This document shows positions 23,856-29,447 of a DNA stretch of 29,447 nt, piece by piece. This DNA comes from JAHBNG01 sp039028975. Lineage in GTDB: Bacteria > Chloroflexota > Anaerolineae > Caldilineales > Caldilineaceae. Made by a program: the position numbers and the translations under genes. Where the stretch lies: the NCBI GenBank assembly GCA_039028975.1, contig JBCCHB010000188.1, positions 1 to 29,447 of the forward strand, written 5' to 3'. Position 1 is the stretch's first letter. Every line of letters starts with the position of its first letter. The notes beneath the pieces are model-generated. The model searched no databases and was not told the DNA's origin. It was given only the letters and a program-made list of their open reading frames with translations.

Positions 23856-25015
23856 CGGCCAATCATCTCTAAAATTTCGGCCCGATGTTCATCTAGGTGA
23901 GGGGGAGATGCTAAAGAGCGGGGAGATATCCCCTCGGGCAGACTAAAACTAATCGCCCGTACCCCACGAATCTCTCGTCCATCATCGAGCTGAACAGCAC
24001 GAAGCATTCCTTGAGCGGCAGGTTGGGCAAAGACGTCATCCATTGTACGCACGGCACCCGCCGGAACCGACAGTTGGTTAAGCGTATCCAAAAGCTTATC
24101 CCGTTTAAAGGTACGAATTCGCTCTGCCAATATTTCTTTGAGCAGAGCGTTGTGAGCAACCCGCTGGATATTTGTCAAAAATCGTTCATCAGTGGCCAAT
24201 GCTTCACAATCCAATGCTTGGCACAACTGGGTAAATTGGCCATCTGTCCCCACAGCCAAAATTATGGCTTGCCCATCGGCCGTTTGGTAGACCGAGCCAT
24301 AGGGAGACACATTGGGATGGTCCGACCCAAGGCGAGTTGGCACCACATCGGCAGCTAGGTAATTGGTCGCTTGGTTAATGAGTGATGCAATGCCACTCTG
24401 AAAGAGGGAGGTTTTGACTTCAGATCCTTTGCCGGTCAGATTGCGCTCCATTAAAGCCAACAGAACCGCCTCTTTGAGTTGATGAGCAGCTAACACGTCC
24501 ACAAGCGCCACCGGCATTTTGGTAGGCGGGCCATCAGCGTCCCCGTTCAGTTCCATAAAGCCTGTTTCAGCCTGCATAACCGCATCAAACCCCGGTCGAT
24601 TATTCCCTTCCTCGTAGGCAATTACCTGAGCCGAGATCAGCCCTGGATTGCGTTGACTCAATTCAAGGTAGGTCAAACCGAGGCGTGCTTGTACATCCGG
24701 GCGGAAGTTCTGCAAGAGGATATCGGCCCGATCCACCAGTGCCGCCAGGACTTGACGATCCTCCTCGTTGCTCAAATCCAGCGCTAACGATTTTTTCCCC
24801 CAGTTAGTGCAGGTGAAATAGGCCGAGATATCGGTATCCGGATCCTCACTCTTTAGTTTCCAGACTCGGGTTGTATCGCCACCACTCCTCTTATTCTCCA
24901 CTTTAATGACAGTGGCCCCCAGTTCGGCCAGGAACATCCCAACGGCCGGTCCAGCCAGAATGGTAGCGGTTTCAACGACCAGTAAATCCTCAAAAAATGC
25001 CTGTAAAGTTGACAA
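23840..25015 (-). CDS. CaiB/BaiF class III CoA-transferase
   Basis: 391 aa. The start appears to be TTG (25013-25015), with AGGA upstream and an in-frame stop just before. Family III CoA-transferases move CoA between acyl-CoA and a carboxylic acid through an aspartyl thioester. Visible marks are ILAGPAVGMFLAELGATVIK near the N-terminus, NWGKKSLALDL, ADILLQNFRPDVQARLGL, and the catalytic Asp likely in PVALVDVLAA (about residue 170). The C-terminal PPHLDEHRAEIL is also typical. Length is normal. Substrate unknown. It overlaps the MFS gene tail to tail. An enoyl-CoA hydratase lies 3 kb away on the same strand, hinting at acyl-CoA catabolism, but they are not in one operon. Confidence 0.85.
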   Translation of the reverse strand: MSTLQAFFEDLLVVETATILAGPAVGMFLAELGATVIKVENKRSGGDTTRVWKLKSEDPDTDISAYFTCTNWGKKSLALDLSNEEDRQVLAALVDRADILLQNFRPDVQARLGLTYLELSQRNPGLISAQVIAYEEGNNRPGFDAVMQAETGFMELNGDADGPPTKMPVALVDVLAAHQLKEAVLLALMERNLTGKGSEVKTSLFQSGIASLINQATNYLAADVVPTRLGSDHPNVSPYGSVYQTADGQAIILAVGTDGQFTQLCQALDCEALATDERFLTNIQRVAHNALLKEILAERIRTFKRDKLLDTLNQLSVPAGAVRTMDDVFAQPAAQGMLRAVQLDDGREIRGVRAISFSLPEGISPRSLASPPHLDEHRAEILEMIGRYESA

Positions 25016-25133
25016 TCAATTTTGTCCTATATCTTGTTAGAATATCAGTAGTCCGCGTCGCTTGGTCACTTAGTCCAAAGTCGGCACGGTCGATGTCAAT
25101 TCCATTACGGTCTACCCTATAGATAAAGATTAG

Positions 25134-25219
25134 AAGATTGCAAAGATAGAAAATCTGTGCAATCTTTGTTCGATTTTCATCCCCAGTGGTGCAGCCTGTT
25201 GCATGTTTAACCACAGGGG
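25134..25219. repeat. Two adjacent hairpins
   Basis: AAGATTGCA (25134-25142) pairs perfectly with TGCAATCTT (25158-25166), and CCCCAGTGGT (25181-25190) pairs with ACCACAGGGG (25210-25219) with one mismatch. They lie in the 442-base gap between the CoA-transferase and the flavoprotein, which has no convincing gene and is almost wholly palindromic sequence. Confidence 0.4.
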
Positions 25220-25255
25220 ATCGGCCGATGTATCAGCCTTATTTATTCCTGGACA

Positions 25256-25364
25256 ATATAGATGGCCAGAAAAGCTTGTACTCATAAAGATGGGTATGTC
25301 CTCTCTTCGCGGGATTTCCCAGAGTAGATGGGGCAAGAGCCGAGACAAGACTTTTCTGGCGAAG
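25256..25364. repeat. Dispersed palindromic repeat, copy 2
   Basis: Same orientation and ends as the repeat at 2653-2742: ATATAGATGGCCAGAAAAG at the left and ACAAGACTTTTCTGGCGAAG at the right. This copy has a slightly longer centre. The terminal arms pair imperfectly (GGCCAGAAAAGCTTGT against the reverse complement GCCAGAAAAGTCTTGT). Confidence 0.6.
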
Positions 25365-25383
25365 TATATACCTATAGTCTTTA

Positions 25384-25444
25384 AGAAAAAGATTTTCCAG
25401 TTGTCCCCTGAGCTTGTCGAAGGGCGGCTGGAAAATCTTTTTCT
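25384..25444. terminator. Long hairpin with embedded CCCTGAGCTTGTCGAAGGG repeat
   Basis: AGAAAAAGATTTTCCAG (25384-25400) pairs perfectly with 25428-25444, a 17-bp stem. The loop carries CCCTGAGCTTGTCGAAGGG, a palindromic word I know as a dispersed repeat in many bacterial genomes. It lies 13 bases beyond the stop codon of the flavoprotein and ends in T on the minus strand, so it may also serve as its terminator. Confidence 0.55.
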
Positions 25445-25457
25445 GGATATCTATAAC

Positions 25458-26846
25458 TCAGGCAAGCGGCTTCAGATCATCCAGAATCCAAGGCATCAAC
25501 TCGGCTACGGTCGGATGGGTCAGTACGGCTCGTCGGAAGAGCTTGTAGGATTGCTTTGTGTACATAAATGGTGTAAACATGTTAATCACCTCATCCCCAC
25601 CCACGCCCAAGATGGTTGCGCCTAGTATCTCTTCACTATCCGCATCGACCAGAATCTTGACCAGCCCATCCGTCTCATCCTTCTCTTTGGCCCGAGAGAT
25701 GCGCGCCATGGGTCGGGTCGCCATCAACACATTACGTCCACTCTTGCGGGCATCTTTCTCACTCATGCCAACGCGACCCAGGGGCGGGTCGATAAACATG
25801 GCATAGGTAATGATGCGGTCGGAGAGCTTGCGAGCCTCCTCATCAGGTACATCTGGACTGTAGTGGTCCCACATAATTTCACCATCATTGACCGAAGTAT
25901 GGGTGAAGGCAGCCTCACCATTGATGTCGCCAACGGCATAAATGTGGGGGATATTGGTCTGCATGGTTTCATTAACGGGAATAAAGCCTCGCTCATTCAT
26001 TTCCACGCCAGCCGCAGCCAGATTCAGCTTGTCAGTGTTGGGGACCCGCCCCGCAGCAACCAGAAGATGGGAGCCTTGCACTGACTTGGCTTGACCATCC
26101 TGGGTAAAGAAAACTTCAACATCATCGCCATTGTGAGGTGCGACACGATCCACCTGCATATTAAACTCAATGTTAATCCCCTCTTTGAGTAAAACCTCTT
26201 TGGAAATCTCAGCAACATCCGCATCCTCGCGAAACATGAGCTGGGAACCACGTTCCAAAATCGTTACTTCGCTACCAAAGCGTCTAAATGCCTGGGCAAA
26301 CTCCATGCTGATGTAGGAGCCGCCGATGATGACAAGGTGCTGAGGCAGTTCAGTGAGGTCGAGTAAGCGCATATTGTCCAGCCACTTGACCTGCTCTAGC
26401 CCTGGTATGGACGGCACGCGCGCTCTCGCACCAGCATGGATGACGATTGTCTCTGCGCGAACCACTTCATCACCGATGTGAACCGTGTGTTCGTCCTCAA
26501 AGTGAGCATAGGCTTTGTAGAGATCGACCCCCTCCATCCCTGCAAGCCAATTCTCTAACCCTTGGCTGCCACCATTGCGAATGGCATTCTGGCGAGCCAT
26601 CACCTTGTCAAAGTCTATGGAAAAGTTATCAATATTGACGCCAAAGTCTGGGCCGCGTCGTGCCATATGGGCAGCTCTGGCACTGGCCACGATGGTCTTT
26701 GTGGGCGTGCAGCCGTAATTCACACAAGAGCCGCCAACACGCCCGCCCTCGGCGATTGCGACAGTTTTTCCAGCGTCGACTAGTCTCGGAATGACTGTTC
26801 CGGTGGCCTGCCCCGTACCAATCCAGATAACGTCGTACTGTTTCAT
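25458..26846 (-). CDS. Class I pyridine nucleotide-disulfide oxidoreductase (mercuric reductase-like)
   Basis: 462 aa; ATG at 26844-26846 with GGGGA upstream. FAD is bound through the N-terminal strand (DVIWIGTGQATGTVIPRL; a GxGxxxG variant). The redox pair is GGSCVNYGCTPTKT, the class I CxxxxC. The NAD(P) fold is LVIIGGSYISMEFAQ, the second FAD motif is IYAVGDINGEA, and the C-terminal dimer motif is HPTVAELMPWIL with the catalytic His. The family includes lipoamide dehydrogenase, glutathione reductase and mercuric reductase; there is no heavy-metal-binding N-terminal domain or C-terminal Cys pair, so mercury reduction is not supported. The substrate is unknown and the enzyme is probably cytosolic. 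It stands alone, followed by a long hairpin. Confidence 0.85.
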   Translation of the reverse strand: MKQYDVIWIGTGQATGTVIPRLVDAGKTVAIAEGGRVGGSCVNYGCTPTKTIVASARAAHMARRGPDFGVNIDNFSIDFDKVMARQNAIRNGGSQGLENWLAGMEGVDLYKAYAHFEDEHTVHIGDEVVRAETIVIHAGARARVPSIPGLEQVKWLDNMRLLDLTELPQHLVIIGGSYISMEFAQAFRRFGSEVTILERGSQLMFREDADVAEISKEVLLKEGINIEFNMQVDRVAPHNGDDVEVFFTQDGQAKSVQGSHLLVAAGRVPNTDKLNLAAAGVEMNERGFIPVNETMQTNIPHIYAVGDINGEAAFTHTSVNDGEIMWDHYSPDVPDEEARKLSDRIITYAMFIDPPLGRVGMSEKDARKSGRNVLMATRPMARISRAKEKDETDGLVKILVDADSEEILGATILGVGGDEVINMFTPFMYTKQSYKLFRRAVLTHPTVAELMPWILDDLKPLA

Positions 26847-26907
26847 TGAAGTTTCCCCATTTATATTCTGTCCGTTTGAAAACCGTAGCCTACTCTCGCT
26901 AGAGGTG

Positions 26908-27006
26908 TTTAGGAATCAAGATGAAGTAAAACCCAAAACTTTGGTCCTGTCATCTTGGGTACCCGAGAGATCTTCCATTACGTTTTATTAAATTCTCGAT
27001 CCTTAG
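26908..27006. repeat. ~99-bp dispersed repeat, copy A
   Basis: Its reverse complement matches 29148-29246 along almost the whole length: CTAAGGA, CGAGAATTT, AGATCT, TCGGGTAC, GATGACAG, AAAGTTTTGGGTTTTA (AGTTTCGGGTTTTA in the other) and GATTCCTAA. The core resembles the GTCATCCCGAG...GATCT dispersed words seen in many bacterial genomes. Non-coding. Confidence 0.65.
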
Positions 27007-27265
27007 AAAACTGCGGTTTTGAAAACAACGGCACTATAGTTTAGTAAGAGCATCAAGAGATATGCTTGAAGACATACCTGTTTGGCAGTGCCTATGTGGA
27101 TTTCATCCATTCTCTCCATTCTTTGATGGGGTGAGGAGCGAAATTCTTACAAAATAGTTGCTGATGCATAACTTGCCGTTACGTGTTATAATCTTCTTAT
27201 CGGCCTCTTCAGTTTATAGCCACTTTATTTTTGGGGTAGCTTAGACCGGTTGACATTTTTGGTTC

Positions 27266-27363
27266 GTCATGCCTGAAGGCTTCCCCGAGGGTTGTCACCG
27301 GGGAATCGGGCATCCATAACACAAGTACATGATGGATTTCCGCTTACTACCTGCGGAAATGAC
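27266..27363. repeat. REP-like double palindrome
   Basis: GTCATGCC at one end and GGAAATGAC at the other enclose two hairpins: TTCCCCG/CGGGGAA (27281-27287 and 27299-27305, extended outward by ATGCC/GGGCAT) and ATTTCCGC/GCGGAAAT (27336-27343 and 27353-27360). This is the build of a REP/BIME-type intergenic element. The region 27007-27265 holds nothing else I can assign. Confidence 0.55.
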
Positions 27364-27473
27364 ACTTGGCAACTCCCGTTATTAGGCTGAAATACCTAGT
27401 TACGAAAAATGTCAACATAACTTCAAAGAAGGTTGACAGATTTTGCCTGACCATCTGTATGCGGAGCATTAAA

Positions 27474-28247
27474 ATGCCTTATCCATTTCCTGGTATGAAT
27501 CCTTGGTTAGAGAATCGACGTTTGTGGAAAGATGTACATGCGAGATTGATCACATCAATTGGTGACTCGCTAGCATCTGCGTTAGAGCCGCGCTACTTTG
27601 TTGGTGTGGAAACCCATACCTACATTTCTACCTTCCCATCGGCACCCCCCGCATCCCGCTACCCGGATGTTACCATTTTGAATACAGGTGGCGCAGCCGT
27701 AGCTGTTCAACCATCAGCCGCCACCGCTATGCCGATAGTCGTAGATTTGCCCCTGAGTGACAATATTGAAGAACCTTACCTGGAAATTCAGCTGCTGCCA
27801 TCGGGTGAAGTTGTTACGGTCATCGAGCTACTCTCCCACACAAACACGCAAGGCGGCAGAGATCGAACCAGCTATCTCAAAAAGCGGCAGACTTTTTTGG
27901 ATGCCAACGTCAATTTTGTCGAGATTGATCTCCTTCGTTCTCATGAGGCCATGCCTCATACAGAAAAAGCCCACGGGAAAGATTATCGTATTTTTATTCG
28001 TCGCCGGGAGCAGATGAATCAAGGCTGGATTTACGGCTTCGATGTACGAGAGGCTATCCCCATTTTTCCGCTACCTCTCCAATCGGATGATCAGGAACCT
28101 TCTCTCAATTTGGGGCCACTCTTACAAGGCGTCTATGACCGGGCACGCTATCGGTTGATTATGGATTATAGTCAACCACCTGTTCCCAGAATGGATGAGG
28201 AAGATGAAAAGTGGCTTGACTCGCTGATTCATCAATCGTCCAATTGA
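27474..28247 (+). CDS. DUF4058 family protein
   Basis: 257 aa from ATG 27474, with GGAG eight bases upstream; the frame is open further upstream, but the family begins exactly with MPYPFPGMNPWLE. Other family marks are PRYFVGVETHTYI, YPDVTIL, VVTVIELLSHTN, YLKKRQTFLDANVNFVEIDL and a C-terminal PLPLQ plus DYSQPPVP. DUF4058 proteins are common in Cyanobacteria, Chloroflexota and Planctomycetes. The ExD-like core (PDV, VIELL) recalls restriction-endonuclease-like folds such as Uma2, but no function is known. It ends two bases from the convergent hydratase gene. Confidence 0.8.
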   Translation: MPYPFPGMNPWLENRRLWKDVHARLITSIGDSLASALEPRYFVGVETHTYISTFPSAPPASRYPDVTILNTGGAAVAVQPSAATAMPIVVDLPLSDNIEEPYLEIQLLPSGEVVTVIELLSHTNTQGGRDRTSYLKKRQTFLDANVNFVEIDLLRSHEAMPHTEKAHGKDYRIFIRRREQMNQGWIYGFDVREAIPIFPLPLQSDDQEPSLNLGPLLQGVYDRARYRLIMDYSQPPVPRMDEEDEKWLDSLIHQSSN

Positions 28248-28249
28248 TT

Positions 28250-29035
28250 CTACTTTCCCCGAAATACCGGTTGCTTCTTATTCACAAAGGACGCAATAGC
28301 TGCTTTATGATCCTCGGTCCCTGCGGCCACAGCATAGTGGGATGACATCATATCGAGATGGGTTGTTAAGTCTGAACGAAGTCCTTCATAGGTAGCCCGT
28401 TTAATCAGACGTAAGGCAACCGATGGCCCCTCCGCCAACTTTCTGGCGAATTCGTAGACTGTCGGCATTAACTTGTCATGGGGAACCGAATGATTGACCA
28501 GCCCCATCCGTTCTGCCTCTTCAGGTGAAACCCACTCTCCAGTCCACAACAGCTCCAATGCTTTGGCCAATCCAATCAGCCTTGGCAGGAAAAACGCACC
28601 GCCGTCCCCCGGTACCAAACCCACTTTGGCATAGGTGGAAGCCAATCGCGCCTGATCCGAGCAGAAGCGCAGATCGCACATCAATGCCATGTCTAGCCCG
28701 GCCCCGGTGGCAGCACCATTGATGGCACAGATGACTGGCTTGTCCAGCCGTTCCATGGCCTTGGCCACCTCATGGACCTCATCCAGGAATCCTTTTTGGG
28801 CAGGCGCGCCGCCCTCCAAACGGTCGATCATATCCTTGATGTCACCACCACTGCAGAACGCTTTTCCCGCTCCGGTTAGAACAATTACATTAACATCGTC
28901 TCGCTGACGACAATCCACCAACGCTGCAGTCCAAAGGGCAAGCATCTCTTCGTTAAAGGCGTTACGGCGTTCTGGCCGGTTGAGAGTAAGTGTAGCAATT
29001 TTATTTTCGACGGTGAATAGAAGTGGTGAAGTCAT
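28250..29035 (-). CDS. Enoyl-CoA hydratase/isomerase (crotonase) family
   Basis: 261 aa. Signature blocks: LTLNRPERRNAFN, the oxyanion-hole motif FCSGGDIKDM, GAATGAGLDMAL, and GLVPGDGGAFFLPRLIG, followed by LLWTGEWVSPEEAERMGLVN. Crotonase enzymes hydrate or isomerise enoyl-CoA. The PGDGG variant has Asp where classic hydratases have Gly-Ala or Glu-type residues, so activity may differ (hydratase or isomerase); the substrate is not readable. ATG at 29033-29035 has no ribosome binding site, and a candidate promoter lies only about 16 bases upstream, so the mRNA may be leaderless or very short-leadered. Role: acyl-CoA degradation. Confidence 0.85.
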   Translation of the reverse strand: MTSPLLFTVENKIATLTLNRPERRNAFNEEMLALWTAALVDCRQRDDVNVIVLTGAGKAFCSGGDIKDMIDRLEGGAPAQKGFLDEVHEVAKAMERLDKPVICAINGAATGAGLDMALMCDLRFCSDQARLASTYAKVGLVPGDGGAFFLPRLIGLAKALELLWTGEWVSPEEAERMGLVNHSVPHDKLMPTVYEFARKLAEGPSVALRLIKRATYEGLRSDLTTHLDMMSSHYAVAAGTEDHKAAIASFVNKKQPVFRGK

Positions 29036-29050
29036 GAGTAGTATTTTTAT

Positions 29051-29079
29051 AAAGTAGATTTAACATATCTTGAGATCAA
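29051..29079 (-). promoter_or_regulatory. Candidate promoter of hydratase gene
   Basis: On the minus strand TTGATC (29074-29079), a 17-base spacer and TACTTT (29051-29056), with the start codon 15 bases further on. This fits a very short leader. Confidence 0.3.
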
Positions 29080-29147
29080 GTTAACCACAGCAGCGCCAGC
29101 AAAAGGTATCCTATCTGCAAGGCAACAAATTCAGCGCTTGCCCTAAG

Positions 29148-29246
29148 CTAAGGAACGAGAATTTTATAGAACCCAATGACAGATCTTTCGGGTACTCGGG
29201 ATGACAGCGTCGAAGTTTCGGGTTTTATTTGATCCTGATTCCTAAA
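29148..29246. repeat. ~99-bp dispersed repeat, copy B (inverted)
   Basis: Inverted partner of the repeat at 26908-27006. A further TAAGGAACGAG word follows just outside its right end (29248-29258), repeating the left end and suggesting nested or tandem insertion. Confidence 0.6.
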
Positions 29247-29326
29247 TTAAGGAACGAGTCGTAAATGATTTACGCGTTTCAATCGGATTTAGCCCTATCA
29301 AATGACTAAGAGGGCATTTGAATATC

Positions 29327-29446
29327 TTATGTCAACCTGTTGAGCATAGTAGAAATAGAAGCAGCGTAAATGACAGCCTCGCTGCTCTTGGTGCAGCGTT
29401 CATAATCTTTGCTAAGGCAGCGATAGCGGTTCAACCAAGCCAAAGT
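29327..29446 (-). pseudogene. C-terminal fragment of IS5-like transposase (runs off the edge)
   Basis: The minus strand from the window edge reads TLAWLNRYRCLSKDYERC, then SSEAVIYAASISTMLNRL and a stop at 29327-29329. WLNRYRRLSKDYE followed by S-E-A-x-I-Y is the usual end of IS5-family (DDE) transposases. Only 39 codons are present, so the rest lies outside. Downstream are two small dyads (29260-29274 and 29298-29321), one of which may be the insertion sequence end or its terminator. The contig probably breaks in this multi-copy element. Confidence 0.65.
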
Positions 29447-29447
29447 A

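Noticed and set aside
25130..25348. Minus-strand open frame beginning MSRLLPHLLWEIP
   Set aside because: It is the translated palindromic repeat plus hairpin sequence; no ribosome binding site or domain.
25458..26846. Mercuric reductase (merA)
   Set aside because: The N-terminal metal-binding domain and C-terminal Cys pair are missing, and there are no other mer genes.

Overview
The window looks like a bacterial chromosome fragment from a Chloroflexota-type organism (Anaerolineae/Caldilinea-like). This is inferred from the gene families (CHAT and STAND regulators with TPR repeats, Uma2, DUF4058), from secreted proteins with Thr/Pro-rich linkers, and from short C-terminal tails such as KLFLPLIRR and VKVFLPFVQ. 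No rRNA or tRNA gene is present, so taxonomy is inference. The first ~275 bases do not belong with the rest: they are strikingly G+C-rich and carry the start of an unrelated lipoprotein gene, and they break the neighbouring gene at positions 276-285. I read this as a chimeric join or contig-end artefact. The other end stops inside a transposase gene.

Layout. 263-4020 (minus strand): a truncated secreted protein with three PPC-like repeats, a hypothetical gene, a small HNH nuclease and a secreted von Willebrand A protein. 4309-4437: a non-coding MITE-like element with 18-bp terminal inverted repeats and a 5-bp duplication. 4493-7899: a DJ-1/PfpI-like gene divergent from an HTH-STAND ATPase plus TPR gene pair. 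7989-8150: an unlisted 53-residue membrane protein with a strong ribosome binding site.

8517-19283 is the most interesting part. On the minus strand, a membrane-anchored or secreted protein of unknown function is translationally coupled (ATGA) to a large secreted gingipain-like (C25) caspase-fold protease. Divergently, after a 533-bp regulatory region, lie an ECF sigma factor, a two-domain protein in the usual position of a sigma regulator, and a 1458-residue protein. That protein joins a CHAT protease, a degenerate class III nucleotide-cyclase domain, an AAA/STAND ATPase and TPR repeats. The arrangement suggests, as a hypothesis, a proteolytic signalling switch: CHAT activation could remove the regulator and free the sigma factor. 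It resembles in logic, but not in parts, the CRISPR-linked TPR-CHAT/sigma system.

19294-29447 holds more ordinary genes: a frameshifted Uma2 gene; an M50 metalloprotease with a PqqD-like N-terminus; an AraC regulator divergent from an MFS exporter; a class III CoA-transferase; a mercuric-reductase-like flavoprotein; a DUF4058 protein; and an enoyl-CoA hydratase. The intergenic stretches here are packed with palindromes and dispersed repeats, including a ~99-bp repeat in inverted copies on either side of the DUF4058 and hydratase genes. The end is the last 39 codons of an IS5-like transposase.
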